From: JACVRX01 sp963819885
GTDB lineage: Bacteria > Actinomycetota > Actinomycetes > Jiangellales > Jiangellaceae
Assembly: GCA_963819885.1 (NCBI GenBank)
Contig: CAWFXV010000026.1
Coordinates: 1-64,000 of the forward strand
Direction: 5' to 3'
Length of the DNA stretch: 64,000 nucleotides
The translations under genes and the position numbers were made by a program. The notes beneath the pieces are model-generated. The model was given only the letters and a program-made list of their open reading frames with translations, was not told where the DNA came from and made no database searches. This document shows, piece by piece, positions 44,380 through 52,690 of the stretch; the stretch's first letter is position 1, and every line of letters starts with the position of its first letter.

Positions 44380-44896
44380 CCTGGTGCACACGGTCGGCGA
44401 CGGCGATCCGCAGGTCGGAATCGTCATGGGCTCTGACTCCGACTGGTCGGTGATGTCCGACGCCGGTGCTGTGCTCGTGGAACTGGGAGTGCCGCACGAG
44501 GTCGGCGTGGTATCCGCACACCGAATGCCGCAGGCGATGCTCGATTACGGAAAGGCCGCGGCCGAGCGTGGTCTGCGCGTCCTCGTCGCGGGTGCCGGCG
44601 GTGCGGCACATCTGCCTGGCATGCTCGCGTCGGTCACCTCGCTCCCGGTGATCGGGGTGCCGGTGCCGCTCCAGCACCTGGACGGTTTGGACTCCCTGCT
44701 CTCCATCGCGCAGATGCCAGCTGGAGTGCCCGTTGCGACGGTCTCCGTCGGCGGAGCGCGAAACGCCGGCTTGCTGGCGGCTCGCATCCTGGCCACGTCG
44801 GACGTCGACCTCCGCGCTCGACTCGACGCCTTCCGGACCGACCTCGAGGCCACCGCCCGCCGCAAGGGCCAGGCCTTGCGCGATCGGCTCGACTGA
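44372..44896 (+). CDS. purE: N5-carboxyaminoimidazole ribonucleotide mutase
   Basis: 174 residues, class I PurE, moving the carboxyl of N5-CAIR to give CAIR. Motifs: GIVMGSDSDWSVM, VVSAHRMPQAMLDYG with the catalytic His, and LVAGAGGAAHLPGMLAS. The ATG at 44372 overlaps the end of purK by eight bases, so the pair is translationally coupled. The neighbouring fadE25-like gene on the opposite strand matches the purE neighbourhood in mycobacteria, with the decayed gene and a CoA-binding gene between them. Confidence 0.96.
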   Translation: MSDLVHTVGDGDPQVGIVMGSDSDWSVMSDAGAVLVELGVPHEVGVVSAHRMPQAMLDYGKAAAERGLRVLVAGAGGAAHLPGMLASVTSLPVIGVPVPLQHLDGLDSLLSIAQMPAGVPVATVSVGGARNAGLLAARILATSDVDLRARLDAFRTDLEATARRKGQALRDRLD

Positions 44897-45059
44897 CGTC
44901 CCCAGCTGCCGCGCCGCGCCGGCCCCCTTCGGCTTCAATGATGTCCCGCCAAGAGCGGGCTTCGAGATCGTATTGCGCGGACTCGATCTCAGTCCGTGAG
45001 GACAGATTATCCACAGCGACCTCGTCGGCGCGCATCCGTCCACACCGGGGTAGGTGGCC

Positions 45060-46125
45060 ATGGGAACCAGCAGACTCGCCGAACGCAGCATCGGCGCGTG
45101 CCGAAGTTACTTGACTGCTCTTCCCGAGGACGTCGCGCCCGAGCTGCTGCGGGCCGACCACGGGATGTTCCAGTTGGCGCAGGCGCGCGGGTCGGCGGAT
45201 CTGCAATGGGCGGCTCCGCGGTTGATCGCTGCTGACCTACTCACCCGGGTTTGGCATGGCATCTATGTCTCTGCCGCGGACTACCACGAACTCGATGCCT
45301 GGGAGCGGCACATGTACGGGCGCGGGCTTTCTTTGCCTCATGCGCGACTGCGTTCCTCACCGGTTGGTCGGCTGCCGCCACGTGGAGATTGCCGATATCG
45401 GGTAGACCGCCTTTGCTTCCGTCGCCGTCGAACCGAAGATCGGCCCGAGCGGGTCGAAGGTAACGCCATACGGGCGCATCCTGGCCGGCCAACCTGCCGA
45501 AACGCCACCGTTGGCGGACCGGTTCGAGGAGGGTGGTCAGCAGAGCATGGACGGCGCTCGAGGTCGCCAGAACGTCGCCCCTGCCGGACGCCCTCGATTG
45601 TTGCCGATGCTGCCGTGCGGTCCGGCGCTGATCTGGCCGAGGCGGTGCAGGGCATGCAGCGCTGGAAAGGAGTCGGCCAGGCCGGATGGGTTGCTGATCA
45701 GCCAACCCGAATGCGGAGACGCCTTGGAAACGCTGGGCCGATTCACCTGTATCGAATTGGCCTTGCCGATGCCCGTTTGCAATGCATGGGTGGGGACGAG
45801 AGAACCGAGATTTCGGCGTCGACGGTCTTTGGCCATTTCACTGGTCGGCATTCGAGGGTGACGGAGCGATCAAATACGACAACCGGCCGGACGCATCGCG
45901 GTGATTGCTGCACAAAACGAGCGCGAGTGGTACCTGCGCCGGCTCGGTCTCGATCTTGCCCGGTTCACGTGGGAATTGGGTCGTCGGCGCCGAGCAGAGC
46001 TCGCGGCCGGTTTCAGGCCCTGCTCCGTGACAATCCGCCGAGGTCGGAGCCGATTCGCTGGTGGAAAGATGTGCCGGGCGTAGGGCCGGTGGAACCGGCT
46101 GCATGCGACTGGCCCTCGCCATACC
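45060..46125 (+). pseudogene. Decayed AbiEi/DUF559-type gene (winged helix plus endonuclease-like C-terminus)
   Basis: Fragments in all three frames line up, in order, with one protein of about 320-340 residues: HGMFQLAQARG ... RLIAADLLTRVWHGIYVSAA (N-terminal AbiEi-like domain), CATAFLTGWSAAATWRLPIS, VAVEPKIGPSGSKVTPYGRI, LAGQPAETPPLADRFEE, VSRAWTALEVARTSPLPDAL, LETLGRFTCIELALPMPVCN, VDGLWPFHWSAFEGDGAIKY, then DNRPDAS and EREWYLRRLGLDLARFTWEL, ending RWWKDVPG. About eight single-base frame changes separate them, far more than in any neighbour. The layout matches actinobacterial proteins annotated as AbiEi antitoxin-domain/DUF559 proteins. The end coordinate is approximate. Confidence 0.7.
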
Positions 46126-46277
46126 CGGTGGCAACTGTGCTACCGGGCCGAACCGGCCGTCGTAGTGTGGCCTGCCGATCCCCACCTCGCGGCCGAGATG
46201 GCCGCCAAGACCGCGCTAGGCGCCGGGAGCGGATTATCTCGGCCGCGAGGTTACCGTGAAGGAGTGACAAATCGGGC

Positions 46278-46706
46278 TTAGTGGGCGGGGCCGGGGGCTT
46301 CCATGGCGGGGCAGGTGTTCATGACGACGTCCAAGCCGGCGGCGCGGGCGCGTTGGGCAGCGGCCTCGTCGATGACGCCGAGCTGGAGCCAGACGGCCTC
46401 GATGCCCAACCGATCCTTCTCGGCGATCGCGTCGTCGACCACATCGCCCACCCGGGAGCTGTTGACGAAGCAGTCGACGACCTGGACCGGCCCGGGGACG
46501 TCGGCGAGCCGGCGGTATCCCTGCTCACCGAGGGTGTCCTCACCCCGAAGGTTGACCGGAACGATGGTCATGCCGAGTCGGTCGCGCAGGTACCGCCCGA
46601 TGCGGTATGCGGTGCGCTCGGTGTTGGCGGACAGCCCGACGACCGCCCAGGTTGCCGGCGTAGTCATCAGCCGCCTGATCACGTCGGGGTCCCGCCACGT
46701 CGTCAC
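46278..46706 (-). CDS. CoA-binding domain protein (YccU-like)
   Basis: 142 residues of a stand-alone CoA_binding (Rossmann) domain. TPATWAVVGLSANTERTAYR, then YLRDRLGMTIVPVNLRGE, YRRLADVPGPVQVVDCFVNS, EAVWLQLGVIDEAAAQRARA and MNTCPAMEAP are the typical strands of the YccU family, close to the N-terminal domain of succinyl-CoA synthetase alpha. The GTG at 46706 overlaps the stop of the acyl-CoA dehydrogenase gene (GTGA), so the two are co-translated. Role unknown; binding of CoA or an acyl-CoA is inferred from fold and context. Confidence 0.9.
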   Translation of the reverse strand: MTTWRDPDVIRRLMTTPATWAVVGLSANTERTAYRIGRYLRDRLGMTIVPVNLRGEDTLGEQGYRRLADVPGPVQVVDCFVNSSRVGDVVDDAIAEKDRLGIEAVWLQLGVIDEAAAQRARAAGLDVVMNTCPAMEAPGPAH

Positions 46707-47872
46707 GGAAGCCCTCCACCGAGCAGCTCTCGGGCCATGACCACCCGCTGGATCTGATTGGTGCCTTCGTAGATCTGGGTGATCTTGGCATCGCGCATCA
46801 TTCGCTCGGCCGGATAGTCGCGGGTGTACCCGTAGCCACCGAGCAGCTGGACGGCGTCGGTGGTGATCTGCATGGCAGTGTCCGACGCGAAGCACTTTGC
46901 GGCCGCGCCCAGGAAGGTGAGGGCCTGCTCGTCCCGCTCGCTGGCCGCGGCGGCCCGATACACGAGCTGGCGAGCGGCCTCGAGACCCATGGCCATGTCG
47001 GCGAGCATGAACTGCACCCCCTGGAACTGGGCGATGGCGGTGCCGAATTGCTGCCGATCCTTGGCATACGCCGTGGCGAGGTCCAACGCCCCTGCGGCGA
47101 TGCCCACGGCCTGGGCGCCGATCGTGACCCGCGTGTGGTCGAGCGTCCGCAAGGCGATCGGCAGGCCACCGCCTGGTGTACCGATGACGCGATCGCCCGG
47201 CAGACGGCAGCCGTCGAACAATAGCTCGCGCGTGGGAGACCCTCTGATCCCCAGCTTGCGCTCCGGTGCACCCAGGGCGAAGCCGTCATCGGCGGCTTCG
47301 ACCACGAACGCAGTGATCCCGCGACCGCGTTCGGCGTCGGGATCTGTCACGGCCATGACGGTGTAGTAGTCACTCACCCCGGCATTGGTGATCCACGACT
47401 TCTGGCCCGACAGGACCCAGTCGTCGCCGTCGGGCACTGCCCGCGTCCGCATGGAGACCGGATCCGAACCGGCCTCGCGCTCGGACAGGGCATACGCGAA
47501 CAGGGCCTCACCACGGGCCACCGGCGGCAGATAGCGCGCCTTGATGTCGTCGGATCCCACCAGCAGCAGTGGCGTCGTACCAAGTTTGTTGACCGCAGGA
47601 ATGAGCGACGACGCCGCGCACGCTCGTGCGACCTCCTCGACGACGATGCAGGTCGCGAGCGCGTCGGCGCCTGCCCCGCCGTACTCCTCCGGAATGTGCG
47701 GTGCATGAAAATCCGAAGCCCGCAGCGCATCGTAGGAAGACTGCGGGAACTGCGCTGTCTCGTCGACCTCGGCCGCGTGCGGGGCTACCTTGTCGGCGCA
47801 GACGGCTCGGACGGCGTCGCGAATGGCCTCGTGTTCCTCGCTCAACCGGTAGAGATCGAAGCCGGCGTCCAT
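46703..47872 (-). CDS. Acyl-CoA dehydrogenase (FadE25-like)
   Basis: 389 residues. Motifs: IPEEYGGAGADALATCIVVE, YALSEREAGSDPVSMRTRAV, SWITNAGVSDYYTVMA, RQQFGTAIAQFQGVQFMLAD, and GGYGYTRDYPAERMMRDAK followed by IYEGTNQIQRVVMARELLG, where the Glu of YEGT is the catalytic base. Very close in layout to the mycobacterial FadE25, which also neighbours purE. It oxidises short- or medium-chain acyl-CoAs. ATG at 47872 (MDAGFDL). The downstream CoA-binding gene overlaps it. Divergent from the UDP-sugar dehydrogenase gene with a 95-bp promoter gap. Confidence 0.94.
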   Translation of the reverse strand: MDAGFDLYRLSEEHEAIRDAVRAVCADKVAPHAAEVDETAQFPQSSYDALRASDFHAPHIPEEYGGAGADALATCIVVEEVARACAASSLIPAVNKLGTTPLLLVGSDDIKARYLPPVARGEALFAYALSEREAGSDPVSMRTRAVPDGDDWVLSGQKSWITNAGVSDYYTVMAVTDPDAERGRGITAFVVEAADDGFALGAPERKLGIRGSPTRELLFDGCRLPGDRVIGTPGGGLPIALRTLDHTRVTIGAQAVGIAAGALDLATAYAKDRQQFGTAIAQFQGVQFMLADMAMGLEAARQLVYRAAAASERDEQALTFLGAAAKCFASDTAMQITTDAVQLLGGYGYTRDYPAERMMRDAKITQIYEGTNQIQRVVMARELLGGGLP

Positions 47873-47967
47873 GGCGTCGATCGTATGGCGCGGGCCGGAG
47901 TGGATCGCCAGGTCTGATCCCCCAGGTACCCTCATCCGCATCCCGGCCCCGCACTTCGAGGATTCAT

Positions 47968-49284
47968 GTGAGCACGCAGATCTCGGTGATCGGGACCGGC
48001 TACCTCGGCGCCGTTCATGCGGTGGGTATGGCCGAACTCGGGTATTCGGTCGTCGGAATCGACGTCGACGCGACCAAGGTCGCTGCGTTGCAGGAGGGGC
48101 ATGCACCCTTCTACGAACCCGACCTCGACCCGTTGCTCCGCAAGCACGTCGATGGTGGACGGCTGAGGTTCTCCACGGAGATGACCGACGCGGCCCATGC
48201 CGACGTGCATTTCGTCTGCGTCAGCACCCCGCAGCGCCACGACGGCCTGGCCGCGGACCTGACATATCTCGAGGCGGCGGTTGACACGCTTGCCGCGGTC
48301 CTGCGGCGGCCCTGCCTCGTCGTCGGGAAGTCAACCGTTCCGGTCGGAACAGCGGGCCGACTCGCTGCCCGGCTCGCTGAGGTTGCGCCGGTCGGAGCTG
48401 GCGCGGAGCTGGCCTTGAACCCGGAGTTCCTGCGGGAGGGGTTCGCGATCGAGGACACCCTGCACCCGGATCGGCTGGTATTCGGCGTGCGGTCCGAGGG
48501 CGCGGAGCGGACGCTGCGGGCGATCTACGCACCGGTGATCGCGGCAGACGTCCCCGTGGTGGTCACCGACTTTCAGACCGCGGAACTGGTGAAGGCATCG
48601 GCCAACGCGTTTCTTGCCACCAAGATCTCTTTCATCAATGCCATGGCCGAGATCTGTGAGATAACCGGCGCCGACATCACCCAATTGGCCGAGGCGCTTG
48701 GGCACGACCCTCGCATCGGCCGTCGGTTCCTCAACGCCGGAGTCGGCTTCGGCGGAGGGTGCCTACCCAAGGACATCCGGGCATTCATCGCCCGCGCCGG
48801 GGAGATCGGTGCGGGCCAGTCGCTGGCGTTCCTCGCCGAGGTCGACGCGGTGAATCTGCGGCGCCGCGAACGCGTCGCGGAGATCGCCCGGCAGATGCTG
48901 GGCGGTGTCGTCGCCGGCAAGCGCGTGGCGATCCTGGGTGCGGCGTTCAAGCCCAACTCAGACGACGTGCGCGACTCCCCGGCCTTGACCGTTGCTGGCC
49001 GGCTGCATCTGCAAGGGGCTCACATCACCGTGCACGATCCCAAGGCCATCGACAACGCTCGCCGGCTGTTTCCGACGTTGGGCTACGCGGAGACCGCGAT
49101 CGCAGCCTGCCGCGATGCCGACCTGGTGTTGCACCTCACCGAATGGCCGGAGTATCGCGAGATCGACCCCGAGGTGCTCGGCGCGGTCGTCGCGTCGAGA
49201 AATGTCGTCGACGGCCGCAACCGCCTCGATCCGACGGCCTGGCGTACTGCCGGGTGGACCTACCAGGGCCTGGGCCGGCCCTAG
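47968..49284 (+). CDS. UDP-glucose/UDP-N-acetylglucosamine 6-dehydrogenase family protein
   Basis: 438 residues, GTG start. NAD loop SVIGTGYLGAVHAVGMAELG, HFVCVSTPQ, NPEFLREGFAIEDTLHPDRL, TAELVKASANAFLATKISFI, the catalytic Cys in GVGFGGGCLPKDIRAFI, and GAAFKPNSDDVRDSPALTV. It oxidises the C6 alcohol of a UDP-sugar twice to the uronate. It could make UDP-glucuronate, or serve as the WbpA-like first step for the WbpB/E/D enzymes at 60.7-63.4 kb; the substrate cannot be settled from sequence. Its TAG stop and that of the convergent LCP gene are read from the same CTAG, so they overlap tail to tail. Confidence 0.93.
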   Translation: MSTQISVIGTGYLGAVHAVGMAELGYSVVGIDVDATKVAALQEGHAPFYEPDLDPLLRKHVDGGRLRFSTEMTDAAHADVHFVCVSTPQRHDGLAADLTYLEAAVDTLAAVLRRPCLVVGKSTVPVGTAGRLAARLAEVAPVGAGAELALNPEFLREGFAIEDTLHPDRLVFGVRSEGAERTLRAIYAPVIAADVPVVVTDFQTAELVKASANAFLATKISFINAMAEICEITGADITQLAEALGHDPRIGRRFLNAGVGFGGGCLPKDIRAFIARAGEIGAGQSLAFLAEVDAVNLRRRERVAEIARQMLGGVVAGKRVAILGAAFKPNSDDVRDSPALTVAGRLHLQGAHITVHDPKAIDNARRLFPTLGYAETAIAACRDADLVLHLTEWPEYREIDPEVLGAVVASRNVVDGRNRLDPTAWRTAGWTYQGLGRP

Positions 49285-50462
49285 CCAGACCCCGCCTCGA
49301 CCACGGCTCGTGGAACCTCCGTGCCGTTCTGCAGGGCGGCCCAGAGCTGACCGGCCTGCTCGTCGTCCCAATCGACGGTGTTTCCGACCCGGCCGAGGGG
49401 CACCGTCAAGGTGTCGCCCGCCCCGGACGTAACCCGGCGCATGCCCAAGGCGAACCGAGCCAGGTCGATCGGACCGGTCTGCTCGTCGATGACCAACGCG
49501 TCGCCGCCGGCCAGAGCGGTGCGGGTAAGGGTCACGGGGTTGATCAGGGTCGCCGGCGACAGTGCGGTGCCGGCGATGGAGCCGATCAGCTCCCGCTGTC
49601 GCTGCACCCGGCCGAGATCTGCGGTTGCATCGAGTTCACGCGCTCGCGCATACCCCAGGGCGTTCACCCCGTCCAGCATCTGGCAGCCGGCGGGCAGGTC
49701 GATATGGGCCTTGTCGTCCTGAGCCGGCTCGGGTAGGCACATCTCGACCCCGCCGAGCGCGTCGACGACCGAGGCGAACCCGCCGAACCCGATCTCGACA
49801 TAGTCGTCGATCGCGACGCCGGTCTCGTTCTCCAGCGTCTGGACGAGAAGCGGCGCGCCGCCGAAGGCGAACGCGGCGTTGACCCGTTCCTCGCCGTGGC
49901 CGGGAATGTCGACGACCGAGTCGCGGGGCACGCTGATGAGGGCGGGGCGACCAGTGGTGGGCACGTGCAACAGCATGATCGTGTCCGTGCGCTGCCCCTC
50001 CGCGGAACCGGTACCCAGCTCGGCTCGCTCCTCCGCGCTGAGGTCTTCCCGACTGTCCGATCCGACCAGCAGGTACACCCGGCCTGCGGACACTGCCGCG
50101 CCATGATCGGCGGGGATGGCGGCGACCTTGTCGATTCTCGACCACGCGATGACCCCAAGCACGACCAACGCCGCGAGGAGGACGACGAAGATTCCCCCGA
50201 TCCAGCGGGCAACGCGGGCGGCGCCGCTCCGTCGTGCCGCCGGCGGACGACCGCGGGGTGGGGCCGGCTGGCGAGCGACCCGGGTCGGATTCGGCGACGG
50301 GGATCCGGCCGGCTTCCCGGGCGCCTGCACTGATGGAGCCTTCTCCTGTTCGACCGGGCTGCGGGCCAACCCGTCGCGGTAGGACACGCCCGGAACCCGG
50401 CCGGCGGTGTAGCTCGTCACGTTGGGTGGTCCGGCCGGCGCCGGATTGGGCGGGTTTTGCAC
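49281..50462 (-). CDS. LytR-CpsA-Psr (LCP) family wall-polymer ligase
   Basis: About 393 residues. A Pro-rich cytoplasmic N-terminus is followed by one membrane helix (IGGIFVVLLAALVVLGVIAW) and an LCP domain: YLLVGSDSREDLS, GQRTDTIMLLHV, ALISVPRDSVVDIPGHGEE, RVNAAFAFGGAPLLVQTLEN and LGYARARELDATADLGRVQR, which carries the catalytic Arg and Asp motifs. LCP enzymes transfer undecaprenyl-linked glycopolymers to peptidoglycan or arabinogalactan. The GTG at 50462 is preferred because GAAGG lies five bases upstream; two upstream starts are possible. It borders the polysaccharide locus it may serve. Confidence 0.9.
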   Translation of the reverse strand: MQNPPNPAPAGPPNVTSYTAGRVPGVSYRDGLARSPVEQEKAPSVQAPGKPAGSPSPNPTRVARQPAPPRGRPPAARRSGAARVARWIGGIFVVLLAALVVLGVIAWSRIDKVAAIPADHGAAVSAGRVYLLVGSDSREDLSAEERAELGTGSAEGQRTDTIMLLHVPTTGRPALISVPRDSVVDIPGHGEERVNAAFAFGGAPLLVQTLENETGVAIDDYVEIGFGGFASVVDALGGVEMCLPEPAQDDKAHIDLPAGCQMLDGVNALGYARARELDATADLGRVQRQRELIGSIAGTALSPATLINPVTLTRTALAGGDALVIDEQTGPIDLARFALGMRRVTSGAGDTLTVPLGRVGNTVDWDDEQAGQLWAALQNGTEVPRAVVEAGSG

Positions 50463-50531
50463 ACTCACCTTCGAAACGGTACCCGGAGCACGTTCGGTGC
50501 CCAACGTGGCCGATTACCGTACGGTCCTGGT

Positions 50532-51044
50532 GTGCTGGACAGCTTGCCGGGACGCCCGACGTCGGCCGCCGAGACGACGCTGTCGCGGATCATGACCACG
50601 CTCGACACCAACCTGCTCGGTACCGTGCACGGCGGCGTGATCATGAAGTTGGTCGACGACGTCGCCGGCGCCGTAGCACAGCGGCATTCCGGCGGGCCCG
50701 CGGTCACGGCGTCGATGGACGAGATGGCCTTCTTGGAGCCCGTACACGTCGGTGATCTCGTGCACGCCCAGGGCCGGGTCAACTGGACGGGCCGTACCTC
50801 ACTGGAAGTCGGCGTCAGGGTCGTCGCCGAGCCGTGGAACGAGGTCCGGGCCGCCAAGCGGGTCGCTACCGCCTATCTGGTCTTCGTCGGCCTCGACCCC
50901 AACGGAGAGCCGCGACAGGTACCGCCGGTGCTGCCCGAGACCGAAGAAGACCGGCGTCGATTCGCTGAGGCCGAGATACGCCGGACCCACCGGCTGGCTC
51001 GCCGCGCTGCGATCTTGAAGTCCCGCGGGGAGGACGCCCGCTGA
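50532..51044 (+). CDS. Acyl-CoA thioesterase (hotdog fold, YciA/BACH-like)
   Basis: 170 residues, GTG start. A single hotdog domain: MTTLDTNLLGTVHGGVIMKL followed by VDDVAGAVAQRHS, TASMDEMAFLEPVHVGDLVH, VNWTGRTSLEVGVRVVAEPW and ATAYLVFVGLDPNGEPRQVP. The N-L-G-T-V-H-G-G motif with the following VDD is the active-site signature of acyl-CoA thioesterases of the YciA/cytosolic type. It hydrolyses acyl-CoAs to free acids and CoA. Divergent from one LCP gene and upstream of another; no functional link to them is evident. Confidence 0.9.
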   Translation: MLDSLPGRPTSAAETTLSRIMTTLDTNLLGTVHGGVIMKLVDDVAGAVAQRHSGGPAVTASMDEMAFLEPVHVGDLVHAQGRVNWTGRTSLEVGVRVVAEPWNEVRAAKRVATAYLVFVGLDPNGEPRQVPPVLPETEEDRRRFAEAEIRRTHRLARRAAILKSRGEDAR

Positions 51045-51053
51045 CTCGCTGCC

Positions 51054-51068
51054 GCGACATGTAGTCGC
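51054..51068 (+). terminator. Short hairpin after the thioesterase gene
   Basis: GCGAC, ATGTA, GTCGC: a five-bp stem ten bases after the stop. Weak but well placed. Confidence 0.35.
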
Positions 51069-51160
51069 ACTCGGCGCGCCGCGACGGCGGCCGCGAGCCG
51101 GACCGCGATACTGGCGACGCTGTGCCCGTTTCGAGGTCGACCTGACGACTGGGGGCCCCG

Positions 51161-52660
51161 ATGGTCACGACCGCGCCGCCTGGCAACCGGGCGCCTCGGT
51201 CGAGTGCACCACGGATCCGATCGGTCCGCGAACAGCGGGCCGAGTCCCTGCGTTTTCGGCGAGCGCTCACCTTGGTCACCCTCTCCGCGATCGCACCTGG
51301 AAGCGCACAGTGGATGGCCGGCAACCGACGCCTCGGCACGATCATGTTGCGGTTGTGGGTCGGGATGGTCGTCGTTGGCGGGCTGGTGCTGTGGCTGGTT
51401 CCCCTCGACCAGCTCGCCCGCCTCGCCGTCCGGCCCTGGTTGTTGAACCTGTTCACGCTGCTGGCGTTTGCAGTTGCGCTGGGGTGGACGGCGGCGCTCG
51501 TCGACGCCTGGCGGCTGGGGAATCCGCCGAGGTTGGATCGCCGGCATCGGTTGATGTTGGTCGGCGCGACGTTGGCGCTGATCGCGGTGGTTTCGACGCC
51601 GCTGGTGGTTGCCGCCCGTTACGCGGCCGCCACCCGTGACGCGGTAGTCAAGCTGTTTCCCACCGGGGAAGCGGCCGCGGCCAGCGATGGCCGGCTCAAC
51701 GTCCTCCTGCTGGGAGCCGATGCCGCCGAGGGGCGCGAAGGGGTCCGACCGGACAGCGTGAACGTGGTGTCGATCGACGTCCGGTCCGGCCGTCCGGTCT
51801 TGATCAGCCTGCCCCGAAACCTGGAGCAGGCCCGATTCGCCGAAGACAGTGCCGCCGCGGCCGAGTTCCCGGCCGGGTTCTCCGGGCCGGGGGATCGCGC
51901 CGAGTGGCTGCTCAATGCGACCTGGACCTATGGCGAAGCGCATCCGGACCTGTTCCCGGGGTCGGCCGGACCAGGCGTGACCGCCGTCAAACAAGCCGTC
52001 GAGGGCACGCTCGGACTGCCGGTGCACTACTACGTGGTCATCGATCTCGCCGGCTTCCGCGATCTGGTCGACGCGCTCGGAGGAGTGACGATCCGGATCA
52101 CCGAACCGGTACCGATCGGTCAATCCGGCCGAGTCCTGACCCCCGGCCTGCACCGGCTCGACGGTTACGAAACCCTGTGGTACGCGCGGTCTCGTAGCGA
52201 TTCGTCCGACTACGGGCGGATGAGTCGGCAACGCTGCGTGCTGGGAGCGATGCTGCATGAGGCCGACCCGGCGACGGTCCTGCGCAACTTCACCGACCTC
52301 GCGGCCGCCTCGACATCGGTCGTCCGGACCGACATCCCGCAGGAGCAACTCCCTGAGCTGATCGAGCTTGCGGTGCAGGCGAAGGACCTGCCCATTGCGT
52401 CGTTGCAGCTGGTACCGCCGCTGGTGACCCCAGCGGACCCGGACTTCGAGGTGATCAGGGACAACGTGGAACGTGCGCTGGAGGCGACGACCAGCGGGGC
52501 GCAACCGAGCGCAGCAGGGACCGAGGCCGCTGCGCCGACAGCCGCACCTGCGTCAGGCGAAGACGCCGAGCAGACCGACAGCGCCGAATCCGAACAGAGT
52601 GCCGCCGCGACCACTGACCAACCGACGGTCGACCTGTCCGCCGTCTGCGCGTACGAGTAA
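51161..52660 (+). CDS. LytR-CpsA-Psr (LCP) family protein with three or more membrane helices
   Basis: 499 residues. A basic N-terminus precedes several membrane helices (about residues 36-160: LRLWVGMVVVGGLVLWLVPL, LLNLFTLLAFAVALGWTAAL, MLVGATLALIAVVSTPLVVA). The LCP domain follows: RLNVLLLGADAAEGREGVRP, SVNVVSIDVRSGRPVLISLP, YVVIDLAGFRDLVDALGGV and TLWYARSRSDSSDYGRMSRQ. The C-terminus is an Ala/Ser/Glu-rich low-complexity tail ending in a lone Cys. The multi-helix form with a Pro/Ala tail is typical of actinobacterial CpsA-like LCPs that attach wall polysaccharide. It begins the glycosyltransferase run and is followed by a GT2 gene after 30 bp. Confidence 0.92.
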   Translation: MVTTAPPGNRAPRSSAPRIRSVREQRAESLRFRRALTLVTLSAIAPGSAQWMAGNRRLGTIMLRLWVGMVVVGGLVLWLVPLDQLARLAVRPWLLNLFTLLAFAVALGWTAALVDAWRLGNPPRLDRRHRLMLVGATLALIAVVSTPLVVAARYAAATRDAVVKLFPTGEAAAASDGRLNVLLLGADAAEGREGVRPDSVNVVSIDVRSGRPVLISLPRNLEQARFAEDSAAAAEFPAGFSGPGDRAEWLLNATWTYGEAHPDLFPGSAGPGVTAVKQAVEGTLGLPVHYYVVIDLAGFRDLVDALGGVTIRITEPVPIGQSGRVLTPGLHRLDGYETLWYARSRSDSSDYGRMSRQRCVLGAMLHEADPATVLRNFTDLAAASTSVVRTDIPQEQLPELIELAVQAKDLPIASLQLVPPLVTPADPDFEVIRDNVERALEATTSGAQPSAAGTEAAAPTAAPASGEDAEQTDSAESEQSAAATTDQPTVDLSAVCAYE

Positions 52661-52690
52661 ATCGCTGCGGCGGGTATGGTGCTCGCCGTC

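Noticed and set aside
45007..45015. TTATCCACA, a perfect DnaA-box-like nonamer (and TTATCCACG on the minus strand at 16711-16719)
   Set aside because: Single isolated copies, no cluster of boxes, and no dnaA, dnaN or gyrB nearby, so there is no support for an origin.
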